This document shows, piece by piece, positions 35,632 through 44,416 of a stretch of 64,000 nt of DNA. The stretch spans positions 1 through 64,000 of the forward strand of contig NZ_CP182486.1 of assembly GCF_052327305.1 (NCBI RefSeq), in the 5' to 3' direction. The translations under genes were made by a program, and so were the position numbers. Source of the stretch: Sphingobium sp052327305 (GTDB taxonomy: Bacteria; Pseudomonadota; Alphaproteobacteria; Sphingomonadales; Sphingomonadaceae). The notes beneath the pieces were generated by a model that saw only the letters and a list, made by a program, of their open reading frames with translations, searched no databases and was not told the DNA's origin. Position 1 is the first letter of the stretch. Each line of letters starts with the position of its first letter.

Positions 35632-36699
35632 CTAGAAATCGTAGACGAGGCTGACGCGGCTAGTCGTGTCGAGCCGCCGGATATACTGCAGATCGCCCGG
35701 CTTGCCATTATTTTCGAGTTGGACATTATAGGAGAAGCGGGACGCCAGCCGCGCCATGATCTGGGCGGTTATCCCGCTGTTCAGGCCCAGGGTGAGGATG
35801 TCCTTTTCCACATAGGAACTAGCAGTCTGCGTGAACCGCACGGTCGGCGAGAGCTTCCAGTCAAAATCCAGAGCGCTGCGTGCGCCAAGGCGGCTCTCGT
35901 TCGAACCCAGAACATAATTGACTTGTCGATAAGCTGGGCCTGCCGTGATGCGCAGGTTCATGTCGCTTTCCTTGATGAGCATCGCGCCAAGGCCGGTCGA
36001 TACGGTGTATCGCTCGTCGAAGCCCACAAACGGCGCGTGCTCATACTGCGCTAGCCCGTATACAAAGAGATCCGGGTCGATCTGGAGTCGCGGCTCGTAA
36101 CCAAGCAGCCAGTTCTCCTGACTGACCCGCCCGTTGGACTGACGATAATCAAGCGTGCCCTTGAGCACATGCTGCCATCGCCCGATCCGGTAGTTGACGG
36201 TAAGCGCCGCGCTCACGCCGAATTCGCTTGTGCTGCCGGTCGAGCGAAACCCGCCCAGCTCGCCGCGTCCACTCCAGAACCGTGGGTTGATCGGCTCGAT
36301 CTCGACCTCGCGCAGTCGCCCTGTGTTCACGACGACCGGCACGTCGGCGAGGGCAAGCAGCAGCTCGCCACGCCGTTTGTTCTCCACGTTCCACTGGCCC
36401 ACGAACTCGTCCAGGTCTTTCTGCGCGCCGGGATAGGTCGCCTGCGCGGCCCGTGCGATCGCCTGCACTGCCGCATCGTCACTGTCATGCATTGCCTGCC
36501 GAAGCAGTTCCCGCACGGCTTCAGGCAATTGATTGACGACGGGCGGAGGCGTCTCCGATGCAATGACGGCCGCCGGAAACGCGGGCAACTCAAGGTCGGG
36601 ATCGTCTTCGTCCACCCTGAAGTCGGGCGGAAGCTGAGCGCATGCAATGGACGCAGGCAAAAGGCCCGCGAGAATCGTCGCAGCAGTTCGGATCGTCAT
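35632..36699 (-). CDS. DUF481 outer-membrane beta-barrel protein
   Basis: This 355-residue protein has a signal peptide (MTIRTAATILAGLLPASIACAQ). A helical N-terminal domain leads to a C-terminal beta-barrel with alternating aromatic strands ending in VSLVYDF, the usual terminal phenylalanine of outer-membrane proteins. The barrel matches DUF481 (YdiY-like, salt-induced outer-membrane protein). Its ATG overlaps the rppH stop (ATGA at 36696-36699), so the two are translationally coupled. Function is unknown. Confidence 0.8.
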   Translation of the reverse strand: MTIRTAATILAGLLPASIACAQLPPDFRVDEDDPDLELPAFPAAVIASETPPPVVNQLPEAVRELLRQAMHDSDDAAVQAIARAAQATYPGAQKDLDEFVGQWNVENKRRGELLLALADVPVVVNTGRLREVEIEPINPRFWSGRGELGGFRSTGSTSEFGVSAALTVNYRIGRWQHVLKGTLDYRQSNGRVSQENWLLGYEPRLQIDPDLFVYGLAQYEHAPFVGFDERYTVSTGLGAMLIKESDMNLRITAGPAYRQVNYVLGSNESRLGARSALDFDWKLSPTVRFTQTASSYVEKDILTLGLNSGITAQIMARLASRFSYNVQLENNGKPGDLQYIRRLDTTSRVSLVYDF

Positions 36700-37181
36700 A
36701 GCCGGTCCCTGAACTCAGCGATCACTGCCCGGTATATGTCCCTTTTGAACGGGACAATCAGGTCGACGAGCCGGTCTGCTTCCAGCCACTGCCAGGCGTT
36801 GAACTCGGGATGCGCCGTGACGATGTTCACGTCATCGTCCGAGCCCGTGAACCTCGCGAGAAACCACCATTGCTCCTGACCCCGATAGCGGCCCTTCCAC
36901 AGCTTGCCGGCCAGATGTTCAGGCAAATCATAGCGATATGTCGACGCTGCGCGCGCGAGGATCTCGATATGCTCGGGCTCTATGCCCGTTTCTTCGCCCA
37001 GCTCCCGAATGGCGGTCTCTTCCGGATCCTCGCCGGGGTCGATTCCGCCCTGCGGCATTTGCCACGCGTCGCCTTCCTTGCTGTCGATCCGGCGACCCAC
37101 AAAAACGAGGCCGTCGCGATTGGCAAGCATGACGCCAACACAGGGACGGTAAGGCAATCTATCGATGTCGACCATGACCAT
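36696..37181 (-). CDS. rppH: RNA pyrophosphohydrolase RppH
   Basis: The 161-residue Nudix hydrolase removes pyrophosphate from the 5' triphosphate of mRNAs, triggering RNase E-dependent decay. It has YRPCVGVMLANRDGLVFVGR, WQMPQGGIDPGED and the complete Nudix box with ETAIRELGEETGI. An ATG six bases later (37175) is an equally plausible start. An upstream extension to 37229 lacks family similarity. The stop is fused by ATGA overlap to the DUF481 start. Confidence 0.92.
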   Translation of the reverse strand: MVMVDIDRLPYRPCVGVMLANRDGLVFVGRRIDSKEGDAWQMPQGGIDPGEDPEETAIRELGEETGIEPEHIEILARAASTYRYDLPEHLAGKLWKGRYRGQEQWWFLARFTGSDDDVNIVTAHPEFNAWQWLEADRLVDLIVPFKRDIYRAVIAEFRDRL

Positions 37182-37357
37182 TTCATAACGCGGGACGGAG
37201 CGGGACTTCAAGACATTGCACTGCGACATGGCGGAGAGGCGAGCCGGATCGGCGCTGAAACGGACACAGCTTTGTCAACTCCCAGGCGATCAGAGCAATC
37301 GGAACAAAGCATCAACCCCGCCTTGATCTTGACGGCTCATCCGCATATCTCGCATCC

Positions 37358-37888
37358 ATGGCCATACGCCCGATCATCGAAACGCCGGACCCCCGGTTGC
37401 GGACCATCTCCACGCCAGTGGAGGTGATCGACGACGAGCTTCAGACGCTCATCGATGACATGTTCGAGACGATGTATGACGCTCCAGGCATCGGCCTTGC
37501 CGCCATTCAGATTGGCGTCCCCAAGCGTGTTCTGGTGATCGATCTCCAAGAGCCCGAAAGCGACGAGGAAGGCGCCCCGGCGGTCAAGAATCCGCGAGTT
37601 TTCATCAATCCCCGCATCCTTGACGGTTCTCCTGAGCTCTCTGTGTATAATGAGGGCTGCCTGTCCGTCCCGGAGCAATTCGCCGAGGTTGAGCGGCCCG
37701 CGACGATCCGGGCGAGCTGGATGGACAGGCAGGGCCGTATTCACGAGGAGGAGCTGGACGGCCTTCTCGCGACCTGTCTTCAGCATGAGATGGATCATCT
37801 CGAGGGCATTCTCTTCATTGATCATCTCTCGCGCCTGAAGCGCGATATGCTGCTCAAGAAGCTCAACAAGGCGCGCAAGGCTGCTTGA
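37358..37888 (+). CDS. def: peptide deformylase
   Basis: The 176-residue metalloenzyme removes the formyl group from nascent N-termini. All three motifs are intact: GIGLAAIQIGV (motif 1), EGCLSV with the metal-binding cysteine (motif 2) and QHEMDHLEG with the two metal-binding histidines and catalytic glutamate (motif 3). It is divergent from rppH, with 176 bp between starts, and precedes rmuC. Confidence 0.97.
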   Translation: MAIRPIIETPDPRLRTISTPVEVIDDELQTLIDDMFETMYDAPGIGLAAIQIGVPKRVLVIDLQEPESDEEGAPAVKNPRVFINPRILDGSPELSVYNEGCLSVPEQFAEVERPATIRASWMDRQGRIHEEELDGLLATCLQHEMDHLEGILFIDHLSRLKRDMLLKKLNKARKAA

Positions 37889-37971
37889 GCTTAGCGGAGC
37901 AGGCGCGAGGGCTTGCGCTGCTATCTGGTCCTGAGTAAGTTCTCGCTTCGTTCCTATCGCGAGGCGCTCCT

Positions 37972-39441
37972 TTGAGTTTGATCGAATTTCTCCTCATTCT
38001 GGCTTCCATTCTAGGTGGCCTCGCGCTGGGCTGGCTGTTGCGGGCCCGCATGGCTGCGCCCGTCGAGGCCGAAAGGCGCACGCTGGCCGAGCGGCTGGTG
38101 ACGCTGGAAGAGATGCGCAACGCTGCTCTTCGCGATCTCGCCGTCGCCGTGGAGAAGTCCGGGCAGGTCGATGATTTGCGCACGAAGCTGGAACTGACGG
38201 CTGTCGCGCGCGATCAGGCCGAGCGGAATCTCGCTGCCATGCGCGCCGATCAGGCAGCGCGTGCCGAGGCGTTCGCGGCACAGATCAATGAGCTGAAGTC
38301 CGCGCGGGAGCAGCTTTCGGCGCAGTTTTCCGAGACGGCGGGCAAGCTCCTGTCCGAGGCGCAGCGGGCGCTCATCGAGCGGGCGGACCAGCGCTTCGCG
38401 CAGGCGCATGACAAGAGCGAGGCGAGCCTCAAGTCGCTGCTCGCTCCGGTCGAGACCACGCTCAAACGCTATGAAGAAGGGCTGGGCCGGGTCGAGAAGG
38501 AGCGGGTGGACAGTTACGCCGCGCTTCGTGAGGCCGTTGATCTGGTCCGCGCCGGGCAGGGGCAAGTGCGCGACGAGACGGCGCGTCTCGTCAATGCACT
38601 GCGCTCAAGCCCGAAGGCGCGCGGGCGTTGGGGGGAACAGTCCCTGCGCAATGTCCTGGAGCAGGCGGGGCTCAGTGAATATGTCGATTTTCGGCAGGAA
38701 GTGTCGGTCGACACCGACGACGGCCGGCTTCGCCCCGATGTTGTCGTTCGGCTTCCTGGCGGTCGCGAACTCATTATCGACGCGAAGTGCTCGCTCAATG
38801 CTTTTCTGGAGGCATCCGAGGCAGTCGATGACGAGGTGCGCGGCCGTCATCTGCGCGATCATGCCAATTCCGTGCGGCTGCATGCCCAGCAACTTGGTGC
38901 CAAGGATTACTGGACCCGTTTCGGCAAGGCGGCCGATTATGTCGTGATGTATATCCCCGGCGAGCATTTCCTCTCCGCCGCGCTGGAGCAGGATTCGGGG
39001 CTTTGGGATTGGGCCTTCGAGCGGCGCGTGCTGCTGGCGACCCCCACGAACCTCATTGCCATTGCCCGCACCGTCGAGAGTGTCTGGCGGCAGGAAAAGA
39101 TGGCCGACGAGGCCCAGAAGATCGGCGCACTCGGCAAGGAAATGTACGAACGGCTTGCGGTCGCGGCGGGGCACCTCGGCGCTCTTGGGCGGACACTCAC
39201 CACGTCGGTTGGCCATTACAACAAGTTCGTCTCCAGCTTTGAGAATCGGGTGCTGGTGACGGGGCGCAAGTTCCGCGAGCTTTCCGTCGAGACCGGTTCG
39301 CGGGACATAGAGGTGCCACTTCCTGTCGAGGCGCTGGCGCGTTTGCCAGGCGCCATCGAAGGGGAGGCATCTGCTGTTGACGCGGAGGGCTCCGCCGGCG
39401 CTGGGATCGAGCTGGACCAGGTGCCCAACGCCGCGGAATAG
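37972..39441 (+). CDS. rmuC: DNA recombination protein RmuC
   Basis: This 489-residue protein has an N-terminal membrane anchor (residues 2-22), then a long coiled coil to about residue 190. The RmuC domain follows with GRWGEQSLRNVLEQAGLSEY and a PD-(D/E)xK-type nuclease motif ending in RELIIDAKCSLNAF. RmuC limits inversions at short inverted repeats; mechanism is poorly known. The start is TTG at 37972, giving the anchor SLIEFLLILASILGG immediately. Confidence 0.92.
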   Translation: MSLIEFLLILASILGGLALGWLLRARMAAPVEAERRTLAERLVTLEEMRNAALRDLAVAVEKSGQVDDLRTKLELTAVARDQAERNLAAMRADQAARAEAFAAQINELKSAREQLSAQFSETAGKLLSEAQRALIERADQRFAQAHDKSEASLKSLLAPVETTLKRYEEGLGRVEKERVDSYAALREAVDLVRAGQGQVRDETARLVNALRSSPKARGRWGEQSLRNVLEQAGLSEYVDFRQEVSVDTDDGRLRPDVVVRLPGGRELIIDAKCSLNAFLEASEAVDDEVRGRHLRDHANSVRLHAQQLGAKDYWTRFGKAADYVVMYIPGEHFLSAALEQDSGLWDWAFERRVLLATPTNLIAIARTVESVWRQEKMADEAQKIGALGKEMYERLAVAAGHLGALGRTLTTSVGHYNKFVSSFENRVLVTGRKFRELSVETGSRDIEVPLPVEALARLPGAIEGEASAVDAEGSAGAGIELDQVPNAAE

Positions 39442-39605
39442 AGGGCGGTCGTCGACCGCTCGCGCTGAGGGTGTCGAACCTTGCTTTCAAGGCGCCGGGC
39501 CGCATGACGCTCAAGCTCGCTGCGTGCCCCGGTATCGCGGTCGTTCGCCCTCTTTTACGGCACCGAATTGCCATTATGCTCCCGATTCGCAAGGGAGATG
39601 ATTTC

Positions 39606-40940
39606 ATGGCTATGTTGATGCGCGCCGCGCTCTTGACCGGTGCACTCGGTTTGCTTGCCGTTCCCGCGCAGGCTGGCGCTCAGCCGGATGCAACGGTCGC
39701 CCGGCGGCTGGACGATGCCATGCCGCAGCTCATGACTCTCTATCGCGATCTTCACGCGCACCCGGAGCTGAGTTTTCAGGAAACCGCCACGTCGGCGAAA
39801 CTCGCGACAGAGGCTCGAAAGCTGGGCTTCACTGTCACGGAGAAGGTCGGGCAGACCGGCGTTGTCGCTGTGCTCGAGAACGGTCCCGGACCGGTGTTGA
39901 TGATCCGGGCAGACATGGACGGGCTGCCTGTGGTCGAGCAGACCGGGTTGCCCTTCGCGTCAAAAGTGCGTGCCACGACACGCGACGGCATTGAATCCGG
40001 CGTCATGCACGCCTGTGGCCATGACACGCACATGACAGCGTGGATCGCCACCGCCCAGACGCTCGTGGCACTGAAGGACAGATGGTCCGGCACGCTGGTG
40101 ATGATCCTGCAGCCTGCCGAGGAGATCGGCCTTGGCGCTTCGGCAATGTTGGATGACGGCCTTTTCACCCGCTTTCCGAAGCCCGCCTCTGTCATAGCCT
40201 TTCATGACGCCGCCAATCTCGCGGCGGGGACGATAGGCTATTCGCCTGGCTACGCCCTCGCCAATGTCGATAGCGTCGGCATCACGGTGAGAGGCGTGGG
40301 AGGCCACGGCGCCTATCCGCAAACCACGCGGGACCCAATCGTGTTGGCGAGCCGGATCGTCACCACGCTTCAGACTCTGGTGAGCCGCGAGAATGATCCC
40401 GCCGACCCCGCAGTGGTAACGGTGGGCAGCTTCGTTGCCGGGGCCAAGCACAATATCATTCCGGATGAGGCGAAGCTGCTCATCACCGTGCGCAGCTATT
40501 CAGACGCGACGCGTCGGAAGCTCCTCGACGGGATTGCCCGGATCGCGAAGGGGGAGGCCATCGCGGCGGGCATTCCTGATGACCGCATGCCGATCGTGGA
40601 GGCTGAACCGCATTACACACCGGCGACCTATAATGTGCCGGAGTTCTCCGAGCGCATGGCCACCCTTTTCCGGCAAAAAATCGGCGCGGATCGCGTGATC
40701 CGGACGCCCGCCGTCATGGGAGGCGAGGATTTCGGCCAATATTACCGAGCCGACAAATCCATTCAGAGTTTTATCTTTTGGGTAGGGGGCGTGCCGGCGG
40801 AAAAGATGAAGGCAGGGGCGAGCGGCGGAGCGCTTCCCTCCCTGCACAGCCCCTTCTGGGCACCGGAAGCCCAGACCGTGATACGAACGGCGAGCGAAGC
40901 GCTGACTCTCGCGGCGCTGGACATCCTGAAGAAGTCCTGA
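39606..40940 (+). CDS. exported M20 family amidohydrolase
   Basis: This 444-residue enzyme has a signal peptide (MLMRAALLTGALGLLAVPAQAGAQ). It belongs to the M20D amidohydrolases, with metal-binding motifs MHACGHDTHM and QPAEEIGLGA, the HGAYPQTTRDPI dimerisation-lid histidine, and MGGEDFGQYY near the end. Members hydrolyse N-acyl or aminobenzoyl amino acids, hippurate or indole acetyl conjugates; the substrate cannot be read from sequence. I place the start at 39606, where GGGAGATG precedes it and the signal peptide begins. An upstream in-frame extension to 39471 lacks both. Confidence 0.88.
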   Translation: MAMLMRAALLTGALGLLAVPAQAGAQPDATVARRLDDAMPQLMTLYRDLHAHPELSFQETATSAKLATEARKLGFTVTEKVGQTGVVAVLENGPGPVLMIRADMDGLPVVEQTGLPFASKVRATTRDGIESGVMHACGHDTHMTAWIATAQTLVALKDRWSGTLVMILQPAEEIGLGASAMLDDGLFTRFPKPASVIAFHDAANLAAGTIGYSPGYALANVDSVGITVRGVGGHGAYPQTTRDPIVLASRIVTTLQTLVSRENDPADPAVVTVGSFVAGAKHNIIPDEAKLLITVRSYSDATRRKLLDGIARIAKGEAIAAGIPDDRMPIVEAEPHYTPATYNVPEFSERMATLFRQKIGADRVIRTPAVMGGEDFGQYYRADKSIQSFIFWVGGVPAEKMKAGASGGALPSLHSPFWAPEAQTVIRTASEALTLAALDILKKS

Positions 40941-41049
40941 GTGCTTCGCTCTGGCGCCTCAGCCCTGCCTGAGAGATCAAGCTGATTGATCCGTCTCAAT
41001 CGATTATACGGTATATCGGGCATTTACGATATGGTAGTGCGCACCTAAA

Positions 41050-41240
41050 TAGCTGTTGTCGCTGTGGGATTCACGACGGCAGCATTGGTATAGCATCGAC
41101 GCCCGCCAGCTTCTTCAAGAGGCGGGGTGGCGACAGACGCCTGACGGGTCGCAAGCTCCTCAGCGTTTGGGGACCGTTCGGCTCTATCCCACAGGGGTCG
41201 GGCGGTCCTTCCACTTGAAGGCGCGTCGCCTTCCTCTTGC
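41050..41240 (+). ncRNA. candidate structured RNA with loop-loop complementarity
   Basis: This gene-free stretch folds on the plus strand into five hairpins in a row. P1 pairs 41052-41061 with 41074-41083 (10 bp). P2 pairs 41102-41107 with 41121-41126. P3 pairs 41135-41144 with 41160-41168 (9 bp with one bulge). P4 pairs 41171-41184 with 41195-41208 (14 bp). P5 pairs 41217-41223 with 41227-41233 (7 bp, triloop). The P1 loop (CTGTGGGAT, 41062-41070) and the P4 loop (ATCCCACAG, 41186-41194) are perfect complements. Eight wobble pairs in P1, P3 and P4 are G-U on the plus strand but A-C on the minus strand. An AT-rich stretch at 41000-41050 could hold a promoter. P5 with CTCTT may end the RNA. 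No known family is recognised; ends are approximate. Confidence 0.5.
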
Positions 41241-41271
41241 GCCGATATCGGCCCACCCAGCCGGGGAAGGA

Positions 41272-43059
41272 TCAACCGCTCAAGCCATCCAGCTGTTCGG
41301 CGATCATCAGCCAGCGTTCCTCTGCCACGTCTTTCTCGGCGTTGGCTTTGTCGATCGCAGCAGTGAGGGCGGCAAAACGATCAGGGTCTCGGGTGTAGAG
41401 GTCTGGATCGGCGAGCGATGCCTCATGGCCCGCAATGATGGCCTCGATCTCCTCTATGCGCTTGGGCAACAGCTCATAGTCGCGCTGGTCCTTGTAGCTG
41501 AGCTTCGCAGCGCGCGGAGGGGGCGGGGAGGACGGCGTATCGCTCTTTGAGGCGGTGGAGCGCTTCTGTTCGGCTGGTTTGCGGCGCCTCGCCTCCCAGT
41601 CCGCATAGCCGCCCGCAACGACATCGACTCGGCCGGATCCGTCGAGGCCCAGCGTCACTGTCACGGTCCGGTCGAGGAAGTCGCGATCATGGCTGACGAT
41701 GAGGACGGTGCCGGCATAGTCGGCGATCACTTCCTGCAGAAGGTCGAGCGTCTCGAGATCCAGATCATTGGTCGGCTCGTCGAGCACGAGCAGGTTCGAT
41801 TCGCGCGCGAATTCCCTGGCAAGGAGCAGGCGGGAGCGTTCTCCGCCCGAAAGCGTGCCGACGCGCGCATCGACAAGGCTGGGTTCGAAGAGAAAGTCCT
41901 TGAGATAGCCCTGCACATGCTTCTTCACGCCGCGCACTTCTATCCAGTCGCCGCCTTCGGCCAGAACGTCGCGAACGCGCTTTTCCGGCGTCATGAGCTT
42001 GCGCTGCTGATCGATGACAATGCCGTCCAGCGTCTTCGCGCGCGTCACTGTGCCGCTGTCCGGCTCCAGTTCGCCGGTCAGCAGGCGCAGAAGCGTCGTC
42101 TTGCCCGCGCCGTTGCCGCCCACGATCCCGATGCGATCGCCGCGCTGAATACGAAGCGAGAAGTCGCGGATAATGGCACGATCGCCGAATGCCTTGTTCA
42201 CATCCGTCGCGACGATGACGCTCTTCGTCTTCACGTCGTCCACCGCGACGGCGAGTTTTGCGGCGCCCTGCGGGCCGATCATTGATGCGCGCGTGGCGCG
42301 CATTTCATGCAGTTTGGCCAGCCGTCCCTGATTGCGCTTTCGCCGTGCCGTTACGCCCCGCTCCAGCCAGTGCGCCTCAATCTTGAGTTTTGCGTCGAGT
42401 TTTTCGGCGTTGCGCGCCTCGTCGGCATAGACCTTTTCCATCCAGGCGTCGAAACCGCCGAATCCGACCTCGTTGCGGCGCAAATTGCCCCGATCGAGCC
42501 AGAGGGTCGAGCGCGTGAGCCGGGTCAGGAAGGTCCGGTCATGGCTTATGACCACGAATGCACCGGTGTAGCGGTTGAGCCAGTTTTCCAGCCAGTCGAT
42601 CGCGGAAATGTCGAGATGGTTGGTCGGCTCGTCGAGCAGGAGCACATCCGGCGCGCTGGCGAGCGCGCGCGCGATCGCGGCGCGGCGCCGTTCGCCGCCG
42701 CTTGACGAAGCCGCCTCGCGCGAGAGATCGATGCCGATCTGGTCGGCAATGGCTTCGATTTCGTGCAGAGGTGGAGCGCTGGCACCAGCGATGGCAAAAT
42801 CGCGCAACGTAGCGAAGCCTTTAACGTCCGGATCCTGCTCCAGCATGATGACATTGGTGCCTAGCACGATCGAGCGTTTGCCCTCGTCAGACTCGATGCT
42901 GTTGGCGATCAGCTTCATGAGGGTCGTCTTGCCTGCGCCATTCCGGCCAATGAGCGCCAGTCGGTCCCGTTCGCCGATATGGAGATCGAGATGGCGGAAG
43001 AGCCATCCTGCACCCTGAATAAGGCCCAGGTTTTCATAAGAAAGAATAGGTGGAGACAT
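41272..43059 (-). CDS. ABC-F family ATPase (Uup-like)
   Basis: The 595-residue soluble protein has two ABC ATPase domains and no membrane region. The first has Walker A GRNGAGKTT and the signature SSGGERRRAAIARAL; the second has GGNGAGKTT and LSGGERSRLLLAREF. The linker between them is basic and helical (YADEARNAEKLDAKLK onward). A C-terminal coiled-coil domain (EAIIAGHEASLADPDLY) is typical of Uup, which is linked to ribosome function and transposon precise excision. It converges with the structured RNA region. Confidence 0.9.
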   Translation of the reverse strand: MSPPILSYENLGLIQGAGWLFRHLDLHIGERDRLALIGRNGAGKTTLMKLIANSIESDEGKRSIVLGTNVIMLEQDPDVKGFATLRDFAIAGASAPPLHEIEAIADQIGIDLSREAASSSGGERRRAAIARALASAPDVLLLDEPTNHLDISAIDWLENWLNRYTGAFVVISHDRTFLTRLTRSTLWLDRGNLRRNEVGFGGFDAWMEKVYADEARNAEKLDAKLKIEAHWLERGVTARRKRNQGRLAKLHEMRATRASMIGPQGAAKLAVAVDDVKTKSVIVATDVNKAFGDRAIIRDFSLRIQRGDRIGIVGGNGAGKTTLLRLLTGELEPDSGTVTRAKTLDGIVIDQQRKLMTPEKRVRDVLAEGGDWIEVRGVKKHVQGYLKDFLFEPSLVDARVGTLSGGERSRLLLAREFARESNLLVLDEPTNDLDLETLDLLQEVIADYAGTVLIVSHDRDFLDRTVTVTLGLDGSGRVDVVAGGYADWEARRRKPAEQKRSTASKSDTPSSPPPPRAAKLSYKDQRDYELLPKRIEEIEAIIAGHEASLADPDLYTRDPDRFAALTAAIDKANAEKDVAEERWLMIAEQLDGLSG

Positions 43060-43189
43060 GGCAGTGCGGTAAGAGGTGCAAGCAATCTTGCCAAGGGCTG
43101 ACGGAGATTGTCACGCGCCGTTAATGGTTCGGTCTTCAATGAAAGCACCGCAGGCGGACATTCCGCCGACAAGGAAGGATAGTGACGCA

Positions 43190-43930
43190 ATGAAGAGATC
43201 GATAGTGCTGACCGCAGCTATTCTGGGCGCAAGCACCGTTCTCATGTCCGCGGGCGCACGCGCGCAGACGCCGGTCGCGACAGATGCGGTGAATGGTCCG
43301 GTGGTCACTCTCAGTGTGACCGACTCCGTGGAAAGCGCCCCCGACATGGCGACCGTCAACACCGGCGTGCAGACCCGCGCGCAGACCGCCAGGCAGGCAA
43401 TGGCCGATAACGCGACGCAGATGGACAAGCTCGTCGCGGCGCTCACCAAAGCCGGGGTAGCGCGGCGGGACATCCAGACAAGCGGCCTCAATCTCAATCC
43501 GCAATATGACTATTCAAACCGAACCGAAGCTCAGGGGCCGCGCTTTCTGGGCTATGAGGCGTCCAACCAGCTGACGGTGAAGCTGCGTGACATCAAGACT
43601 GTCGGCGAGATGATCGACAAGATGGTGGCCGCTGGCGCCACGAACATTAATGGCCCCAACTTCGGTATCGATGATGACACGGCCTTGCTTCAGCAAGCGC
43701 GCACCAAGGTCATCAAGGCAGCCGGCGAGCGCGCGGCTTTCTATGCGCAGGCCGCCGGATTCCGGTCAGCGCGGCTTCTCGCCATTTCCGAGACCGGGCA
43801 GATTGGCCGGCCTATACCGATGATGCGGCAGGACATGGTCATGGCGGCCGCGCCGCAGGCGACGAAGATCGAACCGGGCCAGCTCTCCACCTCCGTGACG
43901 CTGAGCTTTCAATATCTGCTTGAGCGCTGA
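43190..43930 (+). CDS. periplasmic SIMPL domain (DUF541) protein
   Basis: This 246-residue exported protein has a signal peptide (residues 1-26 ending AGARAQ). A SIMPL domain follows with TVNTGVQTRAQTARQAMADN, TSGLNLNPQYDY and a GPNFGIDDDTALLQQARTKV segment. Family members respond to oxidative or envelope stress; biochemical role is unknown. The ATG at 43190 follows AAGGAAGGA and fixes the signal peptide. It is divergent from the ABC-F gene. Confidence 0.88.
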   Translation: MKRSIVLTAAILGASTVLMSAGARAQTPVATDAVNGPVVTLSVTDSVESAPDMATVNTGVQTRAQTARQAMADNATQMDKLVAALTKAGVARRDIQTSGLNLNPQYDYSNRTEAQGPRFLGYEASNQLTVKLRDIKTVGEMIDKMVAAGATNINGPNFGIDDDTALLQQARTKVIKAAGERAAFYAQAAGFRSARLLAISETGQIGRPIPMMRQDMVMAAAPQATKIEPGQLSTSVTLSFQYLLER

Positions 43931-43953
43931 TCGGCGTTCAGCTGACCTGACCA

Positions 43954-43983
43954 ATGGCGGGAGAACGGTGTTTCTTCCGCCAT
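43954..43983 (+). terminator. strong 12-bp hairpin after the SIMPL gene
   Basis: Bases 43954-43965 pair with 43972-43983 over 12 bp, with a single G-U pair and a 6-nt loop, beginning 23 bp after the stop codon. The following AATCATT is not U-rich, so it could be a factor-independent terminator of modest strength or an RNA-stabilising 3' hairpin. Confidence 0.5.
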
Positions 43984-44027
43984 AATCATTCAGCGGTTGT
44001 TCAACGCTTTAAAGCTATGCAAGACAG

Positions 44028-44351
44028 ATGAAGATGGGCGGAACGACAAAGAGAGCACCCATAGTGCTTGCGCTGCTGCTGGCGACCGGTTTGGCGGCGC
44101 CCGCTCGGGCACAGTTCTTCGGCGGCGGCGACGAGCAGGATGCCGCGCGTCGTGCGATGCTGGACGGTCAGGTCATGCCGTTCTCTGTCCTCAAGCGGAA
44201 GGTCGATCGCGAAGTGGGCGAGGCGACCTATCTCGGCTCGGAGTTCGACGCCCGCCGCAAAAGCTACCGGCTTAAATATGTGCGTGAAGGCAAGGTTGTC
44301 TGGGTTGATGTGGACGGCCGGACAGGCGATATCATAGGCTGGGCGCGCTAG
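44028..44351 (+). CDS. exported PepSY domain protein
   Basis: This 107-residue protein has a signal peptide (about residues 1-29, ending PARAQ). A single small PepSY-type domain follows (SYRLKYVREGKVVWVDVDGRTGDIIG). Such proteins often accompany PhoP/PhoQ-type regulators and may sense or inhibit in the periplasm. It lies 65 bp upstream of a response regulator gene and probably shares its transcript. ATG at 44034 is an alternative start. Confidence 0.8.
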   Translation: MKMGGTTKRAPIVLALLLATGLAAPARAQFFGGGDEQDAARRAMLDGQVMPFSVLKRKVDREVGEATYLGSEFDARRKSYRLKYVREGKVVWVDVDGRTGDIIGWAR

Positions 44352-44416
44352 GCGCTCGCATTACGTCTTTACGCGGCCTGAGCCTTGGCCGTTCGCTATC
44401 AGGGAAGAGGAAAAGG

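Noticed and set aside
41050..41270. Region as RNase P RNA, tmRNA, 6S RNA, SRP RNA or a cobalamin riboswitch
   Set aside because: None of the conserved landmark sequences of these RNAs could be found on either strand.
41045..41275. 76-codon minus-strand frame over the structured-RNA region
   Set aside because: Composition is not protein-like, no ribosome binding site precedes it, and base pairing with plus-strand G-U pairs explains the region better.
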